Shown here piece by piece: positions 1 to 8,121 of a stretch of DNA of 64,000 nucleotides. Origin of the DNA: Rosettibacter firmus (GTDB taxonomy: Bacteria > Bacteroidota > Ignavibacteria > Ignavibacteriales > Melioribacteraceae); contig NZ_JAYKGJ010000004.1 in assembly GCF_036860695.1 (NCBI RefSeq), positions 243,225-307,224 of the forward strand, in the 5' to 3' direction. Position 1 is the stretch's first letter. Every line of letters begins with the position of its first letter. A program made the position numbers and the translations under genes. The notes below the pieces were generated by a model, which saw nothing but the letters and a program-made list of their open reading frames with translations, was not told where the DNA came from and ran no database searches.

Positions 1-161
1 ACACCAACTCTCAATGCTTTAATAGCACGTTCCTGACCAACTATTCCTTCGATTGGTTCTAATTTTTCTGTGCTTTCAAAATCAAATACTTGGGGGTCGC
101 AAGTCCATTTTAAATCTTCTACTTTTAATTCACTATGTTTGGGTGCTTTTTTTAGTGACAT
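1..161 (-). CDS. Lon-like ATP-dependent protease, N-terminal fragment
   Basis: Only the first 53 codons are in the window; the gene runs off the left edge. The reading starts at an ATG at 161 behind an AAGGGG ribosome binding site. The translation contains LKWTCDP, then FESTEKLEPIEGIVGQ and ERAIKALRVG. That is the usual start of the LonB/AAA_32 type of Lon protease, where a conserved 'W-x-C-D-P' segment precedes 'EGIVGQ-RA--AL-FG'. These enzymes unfold and degrade proteins using ATP and a Ser-Lys catalytic pair, but neither the ATPase nor the protease domain is visible here. The family assignment rests on this N-terminal signature alone. The next gene is on the same strand but is separated by about 360 bases and a terminator. 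Confidence 0.7.
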   Translation of the reverse strand, partial: MSLKKAPKHSELKVEDLKWTCDPQVFDFESTEKLEPIEGIVGQERAIKALRVG

Positions 162-409
162 AAATTTTCCCCTTATAGAAGTCATTTTCATTTTAAAAAT
201 ATGAATTAAAGCAAAGGAATTCTAATTTAAAAATAATCCTCTGGTAAAGTTAATTTCATGGCAAAAAGAATAAATTAAATAGAGAAGAGATTAATAAAAT
301 TAATCAATGGAAATAAATTTCAAATATACTATTAACAATAAAAGTAATTATTAATTGTATTTGCTTAAGTGTTATTTTAAATCTATTGAAAAATTATTAA
401 AGATGAATT

Positions 410-450
410 TTAAAATTAAACCCGTCAGGCATTTTATTACCCAACGGGCT
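410..450 (-). terminator. Rho-independent terminator after the broken lipoprotein gene
   Basis: Bases 421-448 fold, read on the minus strand, into a nine-pair stem (CCCGTTGGG against the CCTGACGGG side, two pairs being G-T) with an AT-rich loop, followed by TTTAATTTTA. It lies about 70 bases beyond the stop at 520, in the right place to end that transcript. I see nothing else in the 162-519 gap except AT-rich sequence that presumably holds the promoter of the Lon-like gene. Confidence 0.6.
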
Positions 451-519
451 TTTGATATTATTAATGAATATTACAAATTCTGATTATGTTATAAAATCTT
501 TCTTATATATTTTAAATTA

Positions 520-976
520 TCATTTGTTATGTCTTTCATAAGCTTTAATCATCCTGTTAGGATCTTTACACGATACCAAGAATAATTCACCATTATATTG
601 AACTAACTCATAATAATCTTTTGTATTATCGATATTTGATGTCATTACACGTTTCCACACATCCCCCTTTACATTATAACCCATTACACCAATTAGAAAA
701 GAATAATTATAAAAACTAATAACAGTATTAGTTAATAAATCACCATCTTTTTCTTCAAGAATTTTATCAACTGCATTTTCAATATTGGGAGAGCCCAATG
801 GTACATAAAGAACAAAAACTTCGTCCTTAGCTTCTCCAGTTCCAACTTTTTCGTATTTTGCTCCTAATTCAACATTTTTTGTTGAAAGGATTGTAAAAAT
901 CCCCTAACCGCATAGTACAACTTACTACAAACAGGAGTAAAGCTATAAAACAAAAAGTAAAAGTTAACCTTTTCAT
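520..976 (-). pseudogene. Small lipoprotein gene split by a one-base frameshift
   Basis: An ATG at 976, behind AAGGAGA, starts a lipoprotein signal: MKRLTFTFCFIALLLFVVSC with a lipobox cysteine at residue 20. The reading then continues TMRLGDF and soon hits a stop. The other reading frame, without a proper start of its own, carries TILSTKNVELG and then the body that ends at 520. Joining the two frames gives a continuous protein of about 150 residues with RLGDFTILSTKNVELG across the join. The junction is a run of five A on the plus strand (895-899); four would restore the frame. This could be a true recent mutation, a slippery phase-variable site or a homopolymer sequencing error. The function is unknown; the product would be an anchored envelope lipoprotein. 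It stands alone between a terminator and the distal end of the CRISPR array. Confidence 0.7.
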
Positions 977-1277
977 TTTAATCTCCTTTATTTAATTTGT
1001 ATTATTAATCAGGCATAACGAAATAATGAAGACTGCCCCAATATTATTTTACTGAACACATTCATTTCAAAAAATTATAAATAAACTCGGTAATTAAATT
1101 TGATAGTAAGTATAACATACTTCTATTAAGATTTAAAAAACGCTTATTAACATACCCTACAGAAAAATATTTTTACTCAACATAATTTTTAGAAATAATA
1201 TTATCAAGAAGATTTTTTAATATGAAACGAAAGAGGAATATTGCTAGTGGATGAATCTCAATTCGTAAACGACTACA

Positions 1278-1383
1278 AAAACAATTTAGAATCAACCATT
1301 ATATAAACTCATCACTTTTAGCGCCCAGTCTTTGAGCTCCGATTTATCGGGGCGAAATCCCGATGAGCTTTAGCGAAATCGGA
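1278..1383. repeat. 106-bp hairpin element in the CRISPR array, copy 1
   Basis: This is the most diverged copy (for example ATATAAACT where the others have ATATCAACT). It sits between a 23-base repeat remnant and a repeat that starts GGACAATTCG. It holds the core GCTCCGATTTATCGGGGC, an eight-pair stem with one mismatch, next to CCCGATGAGC and AGCGAAATCGG, which can pair with parts of it. Confidence 0.85.
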
Positions 1384-1696
1384 CAATTCGTCAACGACTC
1401 CACACACATGTAAGACACATGCTTTCAGAAGCCTTTCACAAACAAAAGTAAAGGGTCTCAATTCGTCAACGACTCCATACATTTGTAAGTTGGTTTTTAC
1501 TTGCTGACTCCACCATTCTGGGAAAGTCTCAATTCGTCAACGACTCCATACATTTGTAAGACATATTAAAAGAGTTTTACGGCTATCTTGATGCGTTTGT
1601 AAGTCTCAATTCGTCAACGACTCCATACATTTGTAAGACGGTGGAATCTGGAGAGTGCCTCAGCAGTTTTTTCGTCTCAATTCGTCAACGACACCA

Positions 1697-1802
1697 AAAA
1701 CGATTTAGAATCAACCATTATATCAACTCATCATTTTTAGCGCCCAGTCTTTGAGCCCCGATTTATCGGGGCGAAATCCCGATGAGCTTCAGCGAAATCG
1801 GA
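1697..1802. repeat. 106-bp hairpin element in the CRISPR array, copy 2
   Basis: The core is the perfect palindrome GCCCCGATTTATCGGGGC. This copy appears identical to copy 4, including the GACACC variant of the preceding repeat remnant. Its start lies 419 bases after copy 1, with four spacers between them. Confidence 0.9.
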
Positions 1803-2108
1803 CAATTCGTCAACGACTCCATACACTTGTAAGGAAAGACTGATGGGGATAGTTGAATTTAACGGAGGAATGTCTCAATTCGTCAACGACTCCACACACA
1901 TGTAAGCGATGGTTTAACTACAGTAATAGATGGTGGTAAGTCTCAATTCGTCAACGACTCCACACACATGTAAGACACATGCTTTCAGAAGCCTTTCACA
2001 AACAAAAGTAAAGGGTCTCAATTCGTCAACGACTCCATACATTTGTAAGTTGGTTTTTACTTGCTGACTCCACCATTCTGGGAAAGTCTCAATTCGTCAA
2101 CGACTCCA

Positions 2109-2214
2109 AAAACAATTTAGAATCAACCATTATATCAACTCATCATTTTTAGCGCCCAGTCTTTGAGCTCCGATTTATCGGGGCGAAATCCCGATGAGCT
2201 TCAGCGAAATCGGA
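2109..2214. repeat. 106-bp hairpin element in the CRISPR array, copy 3
   Basis: This copy differs from copies 2 and 4 at a couple of positions (ACAATTTAG for CGATTTAG, GCTCCG for GCCCCG). It follows the duplicated two-spacer block and a 23-base repeat remnant ending GACTCCA. Its start lies 412 bases after copy 2, again with four spacers between. Confidence 0.9.
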
Positions 2215-2527
2215 CAATTCGTCAACGACTCCATACACTTGTAAGTATCAGAAACTTTCATAAATGAACAAGGTCCACTGGGTCTCAATTCGTCAACGAC
2301 TCCATACATTTGTAAGCCAAGCGGCGCAAGCGCAAGGTGGCAAGAAATAGATAAACAGGTCTCAATTCGTCAACGACTCCATACACTTGTAAGAAACGAA
2401 AATCTATCTCCAATCAGATATAGTTGGAGAATAGTCTCAATTCGTCAACGACTCCATACACTTGTAAGTTACAGCACAAATTATTATGGAGTTTATGGTT
2501 CCAGGTCTCAATTCGTCAACGACACCA

Positions 2528-2633
2528 AAAACGATTTAGAATCAACCATTATATCAACTCATCATTTTTAGCGCCCAGTCTTTGAGCCCCGATTTATCGG
2601 GGCGAAATCCCGATGAGCTTCAGCGAAATCGGA
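2528..2633. repeat. 106-bp hairpin element in the CRISPR array, copy 4
   Basis: This is the last copy towards the leader, with nine normal spacers after it. The palindrome GCCCCGATTTATCGGGGC is perfect. Its start lies 419 bases after copy 3, separated by four spacers. Confidence 0.9.
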
Positions 2634-3331
2634 CAATTCGTCAACGACTCCACACACATGTAAGCCAGGTAATGGTGCAGTGTGGGAGACAATTCAAAAT
2701 CATAGGTCTCAATTCGTCAACGACTCCACACATATGTAAGTCTTAAAGTCTTTAATATACTCGGGGAAGAAGTTTTTCAAGTCTCAATTCGTCAACGACT
2801 CCATACACTTGTAAGCCCCTGCAAGAGAGAGTGATTGGAAACTAATTGCTGATAGTGTCTCAATTCGTCAACGACTCCATACATTTGTAAGTTACGTGGG
2901 AATTTGTTTCTTTCCCCCCCTCCTGATTACAGTCTCAATTCGTCAACGACTCCATACATTTGTAAGGATTAATCGCCGACACATCTGTGTTCGGAAAGAA
3001 TACGCCGTCTCAATTCGTCAACGACTCCATACATTTGTAAGAGGTTGACCCCAGAGAGAGGTTAATGGGGTTGACAGAGGTGTCTCAATTCGTCAACGAC
3101 TCCATACATTTGTAAGGCAGAATAACATCAAGATTAAGATTTTTGGATACAGTGATGTCTCAATTCGTCAACGACTCCATACATTTGTAAGCAAAACCTC
3201 ATTCTCATGAGGACGCAAAGAGAGTTTCTGTCTCAATTCGTCAACGACTCCATACATTTGTAAGATTATATTACACAGGATACAACAACTGGAGTTGAAG
3301 AAGTGTCTCAATTCGTCAACGACTCCATACA

Positions 3332-3353
3332 TTTGTAAGGCTATACTTACAAA
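3332..3353. repeat. Inverted repeat across the leader-repeat junction
   Basis: TTTGTAAG, the last eight bases of the leader-proximal repeat on the plus strand, is followed by GCTATA and then by CTTACAAA. The result is an eight-pair perfect inverted repeat, half in the repeat and half in the leader. A further ACTTACA lies about 25 bases into the leader. This is exactly where Cas1-Cas2 would insert new spacers. Confidence 0.8.
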
Positions 3354-3749
3354 CATATTAAATTTAATAACTTACAGCCATAAATGCGAGGCAAAACGGA
3401 AAATATGTTTAATTGTTTTACAGAAGCTAAATTTTATTTCTCTATTAATTCTCTAACCTTATATAATTTTTAAAGTTACATCAATACGAAACAAATTATC
3501 GTTTACTTAATTTATTTTTCCTTAATTTTAAGGAAATATCTAACAATCTTTCAAAGAACATCAACAAATATGATTTAATCATTAATTTGGTTCGCAGAAG
3601 TAACTTAAATTTTTCATTCTGATTACTGCTGTCTAATATCTCCACATTATATAATACTTTAAGATTTCTCTCCTGTTTTTCGACTAAGCTCAGATTCGTG
3701 ATAACTTATTAAGTATTTCATAACACAAAGATCTTGTATCAATTTTTAC
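3340..3749 (-). promoter_or_regulatory. CRISPR leader
   Basis: This gene-free, AT-rich stretch of 410 bases lies between the youngest repeat and the end of cas2. Leader position is inferred from perfect repeats on this side, degenerate repeats on the far side, and the crRNA handle pointing left. The promoter for the array should be here; I cannot name a specific -10 or -35 with confidence. Confidence 0.7.
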
Positions 3750-4025
3750 CTAAACTATTTCGTATCCTTTTAATCCTGGATAATGTTTTACTTCTCCTAT
3801 ACCAACAGATTTAGAAAAACAATCTTTGCAAATTGGGTAAATTCTTATATTAAAATTACCTTTAGCTAATTTTCTTAATTTAAGAAGAAGTTCTTCATAC
3901 CGTTTTTGATTAAGGTTACACTCAAAAACCGATTCCTGAACTCGAATGCCATAACCTTCTAAAATTTTGCTGACACGGTTTCTTTCTTTGTCGTCTTCAA
4001 TATCATAAGTTATAATATGTATCAT
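3750..4025 (-). CDS. cas2: Cas2, CRISPR adaptation protein
   Basis: This 91-residue protein has normal Cas2 length. It starts MIHIITYDIEDDKERNRVSK, the ferredoxin-like first strand with the conserved aspartate (D8), followed by GYGIRVQESVFEC, the typical second strand. Cas2 forms a dimer that holds two Cas1 dimers while new spacers are inserted into the array. Here its partner is the Cas1 part of the fusion protein directly upstream, whose stop lies one base before this start, so the two are almost certainly co-translated. It is the last gene of the operon and ends 410 bases from the first repeat, across the leader. Cysteines C36, C67 and C70 are visible, but I draw no conclusion from them. 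Confidence 0.95.
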   Translation of the reverse strand: MIHIITYDIEDDKERNRVSKILEGYGIRVQESVFECNLNQKRYEELLLKLRKLAKGNFNIRIYPICKDCFSKSVGIGEVKHYPGLKGYEIV

Positions 4026-4026
4026 T

Positions 4027-6885
4027 TTACCTTATCCATAAAGGTTGATATTTCATTTCTTTTTTTTGAATAGAAAACTTTAATACTTTCACCTGAAAAA
4101 CAATAAATTCTTTATACGTAATTTTTTTAGAGAAATTAGGTGGTGTAAATTCAACTTTTAGTCGCTCTTCCACCATACTAATAAATTTTTTCCTGAAATC
4201 TTTTGTCATAAAACACGGATAGTAATTACTGTCTTCAAAGATAAAATCTTTTCTTGTAACCATATTTCTTCTTATAATATAAAGAACAAGACTATCAATT
4301 ATATGTCTGAATTCTTCCTGAAGATCGGAGGCAAGGGGATAATAACGATTACTCGGTTTATGATAAAACCCTATTTGAGGATTTATACCTTCTAACAAAA
4401 TTGCAGTTGATATATGATGATACAAAATTGAATAGCCAAACGAAAGCATAGTATTTACGGGATCTTTCGGTGGTCTTTTATTACGTCTGTCGAATTTCCA
4501 TTCATCTGGAATAGAATTATTCAAAACTTCATAAAAAAGAGATGCAGAACTACCTTCAATTCCCCTTAAAGAATCGAGCGAATCTGAAATTTTTGCTTTT
4601 TCTATAAGAGAATTGAATCTTTCTTTATAATCATTTTCTTCATTTACTCTTCTTGCAATTACTTTATGATTATTAATTTTTGCTTTTACAACTTCGCGTG
4701 CAAATTTAAGAGTAAAATCGTAATCATTAGCAAGGGTTAATTGATTAGTCCACAAATTGAAATCTGGATTATTAAGCGGGATCGATAATTTAAGTTCACC
4801 GTTTGGTCTGCAAAAATAGATAGGTATATTATTTTCATTTAATTTAAAGATAGCAGGCATAGAAATGCGGCTGTTTCCAATAATGACAACCGAAACAATA
4901 TCCTGAAGAGGATATTTTATGGGTACTACATCAGGTTCATCATCATTTATAATATTTATATTTTCTTCATCAATATGAATATAAGAATTACCAGTAACAT
5001 ATAAAGGAAATTTTTCAAGGAGGATTTCCTGAACTTCATTTTTTTTTAAAGGTGTAATTTCCTGAAGGTCTGTCTTGTGTAGCGATTTTAATTTTTCTAA
5101 ATCAACAAGAGTAAGCCAGCTTCCTTCCGGAATTGATTCAGGTGTTATTTCATAATCCAGGATATTTTCTTTCCTTTCATCATTCTTTTCGATGATTAAA
5201 GATTTCAAGAATAGATATCCAAGGTACTGGAAACCTTCATCAAACGAGATGATTCTTGTTTTGGAAGGTTTTATTTCGAGCTTTAAATTTTCAAGAGTTT
5301 TTTTAACTTCAATAAGAGCATTTTCGGCTTGTTCTTTTGATTTGCAGAGGATTACAAAATCATCGGCATAACGTACAAGTTTAAAATTATCCTGTAATGC
5401 TTCGTCAAATTCATCCAAGAATAGATTAGCAAGCAACGGAGAGATAACAGCACCTTGAGGTAATCCTTTTGTACGCTTAATTTTAATTCCATTGAAAATA
5501 ACATCACTTTTTATCCAGGATAATAGAAATTCGGAGATAGGATCGTTATCAAAAAGAATTTCAATTTTCTTAAAGAGCAACTCCCAGTCAACATTATCGA
5601 AGAATGATTGGATGTCTGATTCGAGAATATAATTATAACCATGTTTGCGAGCTTCGTTAATTGCCAGAGCTGCACCTTTTCGGGATAAACCTTTACGGTA
5701 AGCATAAGAATTTTCTTCCAATAAATGATCGATAGAATCCCCAATAATCTGAACAACAGCTCTTTGCAAAATGCGATCTTTAACGGTTGGAATAGCAAGA
5801 GCTCTTATTTTATTATTGGCTTTAGGTATTATAATGCCTTGTAAGTCAGAGGCTTTGTATTGTCCAGATTTAATTTCTTCAATAAGATTGTTAATATTTT
5901 GTTCCAGATTTAATTCAAATATATCAGGAGTAATCCCATCAATACCGGCTATATCGCTATTATTTTTAATATGGATAAACGCATTAAGTAGATTCTCTTT
6001 ATTTACAACCAATTGAAGATAATTTTTTGATGGTTTTGGAATTAATGTTTTGTGATTGTAACCTTCAATTAAATATTTACCAAAACCAGCTGATGAGTTT
6101 TTACCGACGTGTGTAATTTGACCAAACCACAAAATTCTTTTCCAGAGTTCCTCAAGTTCAGTTCTAAATTTAATATAACCAATCATGCCACCTAAGGTTA
6201 TTTTATTATTTTCTTTTGGAACATCAATCCAGATGAAATACTTATCCAGAATTTCTGCTTCAGGGTTATCTGGGATCTCATTGGAAGGATAAGTTCCACA
6301 ATTTAATTTATATAAGTCGGCTATCCTTTTGTAAAGTAGCTTAAAAAAGTGCTTGCAATCAAAATATTCCAGATCAAAAAGAGTCTTGCCTTTCTTTTTA
6401 TCTTCTTCCTTCCTTTCCATTCTAAGAGGCGTAATAAATTTTAATGTAAACTCATTACCACCAAGAGGTTCATAAGCAGTGTAATCAGGGATTTTGAAAA
6501 TATCAATTAGTTCAACTGAATCTTTATTTAAATCGCCACCAAATTCAAATTCTGGAATATTAGCAAGGTTAGAAAAAAAATTTCTAATTATTTTCTGATC
6601 ATTTCTTAGAAAAGTGATTTGAAAATTATATTCATCACCTGGTTTATAAAATATTCTTGAAGATTCGCATGGATAAATAACTATATCGTTTACCTTCTTT
6701 TTATCTTGAGGCAAAGGATGATACTCTAAAATATTAGAAATAAAGCTAAATAGTTTTGAACCGTGGTAAAAATGAAAATGTATTGGCTTCTTAAATTTCA
6801 GTTTAACATTATAGCTTTCAACAAAAATAGAGTCGATGAATGTTAAGGTGAATTTATTTCCCAATAATATATTTTCTTCTTTCAT
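4027..6885 (-). CDS. cas1: Cas6-reverse transcriptase-Cas1 fusion protein
   Basis: This 952-residue protein has three parts. Residues 1 to about 280 form a Cas6/RAMP domain, ending in the glycine-rich loop GKNSSAGFGKYLIEGYN (261-277). Residues 295-560 are a group II-intron-like reverse transcriptase: ESDIQSFFDNVDW with Asp423, GLPQGAVISPLLANLFL, and the catalytic YADD at 506-509, so the active site looks intact. Residues 620-945 are Cas1, with the likely metal ligands Glu777 in RGIEGSSA, His842 in GFYHKP, and Asp854 with Glu857/858 in SDLQEEFRH. The Cas6 part should cut the crRNA precursor. RT plus Cas1 is known in other type III systems to take spacers from RNA. The start overlaps the cmr6 stop by four bases (ATGA), so translation is coupled. 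RNA-derived acquisition in this organism is inferred from family knowledge. Confidence 0.96.
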   Translation of the reverse strand: MKEENILLGNKFTLTFIDSIFVESYNVKLKFKKPIHFHFYHGSKLFSFISNILEYHPLPQDKKKVNDIVIYPCESSRIFYKPGDEYNFQITFLRNDQKIIRNFFSNLANIPEFEFGGDLNKDSVELIDIFKIPDYTAYEPLGGNEFTLKFITPLRMERKEEDKKKGKTLFDLEYFDCKHFFKLLYKRIADLYKLNCGTYPSNEIPDNPEAEILDKYFIWIDVPKENNKITLGGMIGYIKFRTELEELWKRILWFGQITHVGKNSSAGFGKYLIEGYNHKTLIPKPSKNYLQLVVNKENLLNAFIHIKNNSDIAGIDGITPDIFELNLEQNINNLIEEIKSGQYKASDLQGIIIPKANNKIRALAIPTVKDRILQRAVVQIIGDSIDHLLEENSYAYRKGLSRKGAALAINEARKHGYNYILESDIQSFFDNVDWELLFKKIEILFDNDPISEFLLSWIKSDVIFNGIKIKRTKGLPQGAVISPLLANLFLDEFDEALQDNFKLVRYADDFVILCKSKEQAENALIEVKKTLENLKLEIKPSKTRIISFDEGFQYLGYLFLKSLIIEKNDERKENILDYEITPESIPEGSWLTLVDLEKLKSLHKTDLQEITPLKKNEVQEILLEKFPLYVTGNSYIHIDEENINIINDDEPDVVPIKYPLQDIVSVVIIGNSRISMPAIFKLNENNIPIYFCRPNGELKLSIPLNNPDFNLWTNQLTLANDYDFTLKFAREVVKAKINNHKVIARRVNEENDYKERFNSLIEKAKISDSLDSLRGIEGSSASLFYEVLNNSIPDEWKFDRRNKRPPKDPVNTMLSFGYSILYHHISTAILLEGINPQIGFYHKPSNRYYPLASDLQEEFRHIIDSLVLYIIRRNMVTRKDFIFEDSNYYPCFMTKDFRKKFISMVEERLKVEFTPPNFSKKITYKEFIVFQVKVLKFSIQKKEMKYQPLWIR

Positions 6886-7694
6886 GTTTTTGTTTCCTTA
6901 AATTGGCCATAACCAACATTTCTCTTAGCACCCACACCAAAATCGAGTATAATTTGTTTGAAGACTTGAACAATATGCTCTGCTGTAAGAATAATATTAT
7001 CGTTAAATTTATAATCACAGACAACAAATTGAAAAGTAAATTTTATCCCTGGTGCAATTTTTAAGAAACGGATTGGTTTAGGATTTTTAAATATTCCTTC
7101 TGTATGAGGTGTTATATAATCATCTTCAAATATCTTTTTATTATCTGGAATTTCCTCTATGTAAGCATCGCAGAAAATATGTTTACGCATAGGTAATTTG
7201 CCAAAGAATATTTCTTCCCAGTTATCTATTTTAATAAAATCAGAAGCCTTTTCGTTAACTAACCTCACTTTATCTTTTATATAAGTAAGTTTTTCTTCTA
7301 TATACGGAAAATCTTTTTTTGGGAAAACGCTCTTAAGAACTCCTTTAACTGAAGAGCCCGGAATAACAGGAAATCCGGTAGTATGATCAAAGTAAAAACC
7401 AAGATTAAAATCTGAGATGTCATTTTTATCTTCAGGGTTTACATCGTGAATTGCACCATGTGAATAACCTGCCCCGATTAGTAATCCAGGGTAAGTTGTT
7501 TCGAGAGTAAATTTTGTGTTACCAGTTACTAAAGGATGTTTAAAATAAACTTTATAATTATTGTCCCAAATTTTATCATTTGTTACATAAAATTCTTTAA
7601 GATCTCTTTTAAACTCAATATTTTTTTCTAGCAAAATGCCATTTGAATACTTACTGCCAGCAATGTAATACTGATAAGATAAATTTGCACTCAT
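6882..7694 (-). CDS. cmr6: Cmr6, type III-B effector RAMP subunit
   Basis: This is a RAMP protein of 270 residues. The motif GFPVIPGSSVKGVL (107-120) is the conserved 'P-x-P-G-S-S-h-K-G' segment of Cmr4/Cmr6-type subunits. DYITPHTEG followed by PKPIRFLKIAPG is characteristic of Cmr6, as is the terminal glycine-rich stretch FGVGAKRNVGYGQF (about 252-265). Cmr6 caps the crRNA 3' side of the Cmr complex together with Cmr1. Its start overlaps the cmr5 stop by four bases and its stop overlaps the next start by four, so it sits in a translationally coupled string. I assign Cmr6 rather than Cmr4 because Cmr4 is clearly encoded two genes earlier. Confidence 0.9.
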   Translation of the reverse strand: MSANLSYQYYIAGSKYSNGILLEKNIEFKRDLKEFYVTNDKIWDNNYKVYFKHPLVTGNTKFTLETTYPGLLIGAGYSHGAIHDVNPEDKNDISDFNLGFYFDHTTGFPVIPGSSVKGVLKSVFPKKDFPYIEEKLTYIKDKVRLVNEKASDFIKIDNWEEIFFGKLPMRKHIFCDAYIEEIPDNKKIFEDDYITPHTEGIFKNPKPIRFLKIAPGIKFTFQFVVCDYKFNDNIILTAEHIVQVFKQIILDFGVGAKRNVGYGQFKETKT

Positions 7695-8110
7695 TGTTCC
7701 TCCTCTTTGGTTTCATAAGTAAACATAGCAAGCTTACAAGCAAGTGCTGCTTCTAATATTTTATCGCGAAAGTTTAATCGTTTTAATGTCGGTTGGTTAT
7801 TTGTGTTTTCTAAATAGAGAGTGAGGAGATCTTTATTTTTATCAAGTTTCAGATCTGAATTCCCTTTAATCAATACATGCTTTATAAAATTGGTTATTAC
7901 AGATCGATCAGCAGTTCCGCTTTTCTTATAAAAAGCAAGAGTTTTGGCCATTCCAGCTTGAATAACGGAAGGTCCAAAAGATGCAATATAACCCACATAC
8001 TTTGAAGAAATTTTATTTTCTGTAGTTTTGATATTCTTAAAATCATCCTCTGGATCTTCCAGAAGCTGAATAGCAACTGGAATTAGTTCGTCAACTTTCT
8101 TTAAGTTCAT
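7691..8110 (-). CDS. cmr5: Cmr5, small subunit of the type III-B complex
   Basis: This 139-residue, mostly helical protein lies between cmr4 and cmr6. It contains YVGYIASFGPSVIQAGMAKTLAFY, the conserved Cmr5 segment in which a glycine-serine turn is followed by 'h-Q-x-G-h'. Cmr5 subunits line the middle of the complex and help hold the bound target RNA; they are not catalytic. The length is close to that of known Cmr5 proteins (about 120-170). It ends in a charged tail, ETKEEEQ. The start follows the cmr4 stop by 11 bases, with a GGAGGG-type ribosome site in the gap. Confidence 0.88.
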   Translation of the reverse strand: MNLKKVDELIPVAIQLLEDPEDDFKNIKTTENKISSKYVGYIASFGPSVIQAGMAKTLAFYKKSGTADRSVITNFIKHVLIKGNSDLKLDKNKDLLTLYLENTNNQPTLKRLNFRDKILEAALACKLAMFTYETKEEEQ

Positions 8111-8121
8111 TTTACCCTCCT

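Larger units (their letters stand above)
1255..3339 (-). CRISPR. Type III-B CRISPR array: 26 repeat positions, 21 spacers, four inserted elements
   Basis: A 35-bp repeat begins GTCTCAATTCG and ends TTGTAAG on the plus strand. Read in the crRNA direction (minus) it ends in ATTGAGAC, the classic 8-base handle left by Cas6. A small TCG-TTGA-CGA hairpin sits just before the handle. There are 18 complete repeats, four cut after 23 bases (starting 1255, 1674, 2086, 2505), and four with an altered first few bases (starting 1381, 1800, 2212, 2631). Spacers are 33-42 bp, mostly 40 near the right end. The last seven repeats (2857-3339) are identical and the left-most is degenerate, so the leader is on the right, next to cas2. 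Repeats in the left and middle part vary in the part read TTGTAAG-proximal on plus (CATACATTTG, CATACACTTG, CACACACATG, CACACATATG). Spacers at 1415 and 1490 recur at 1975 and 2050. Confidence 0.98.

Noticed and set aside
3168..3356. 62-codon reading with repeated QMYGVVDELR text
   Set aside because: It is translation of CRISPR repeats, not a gene.
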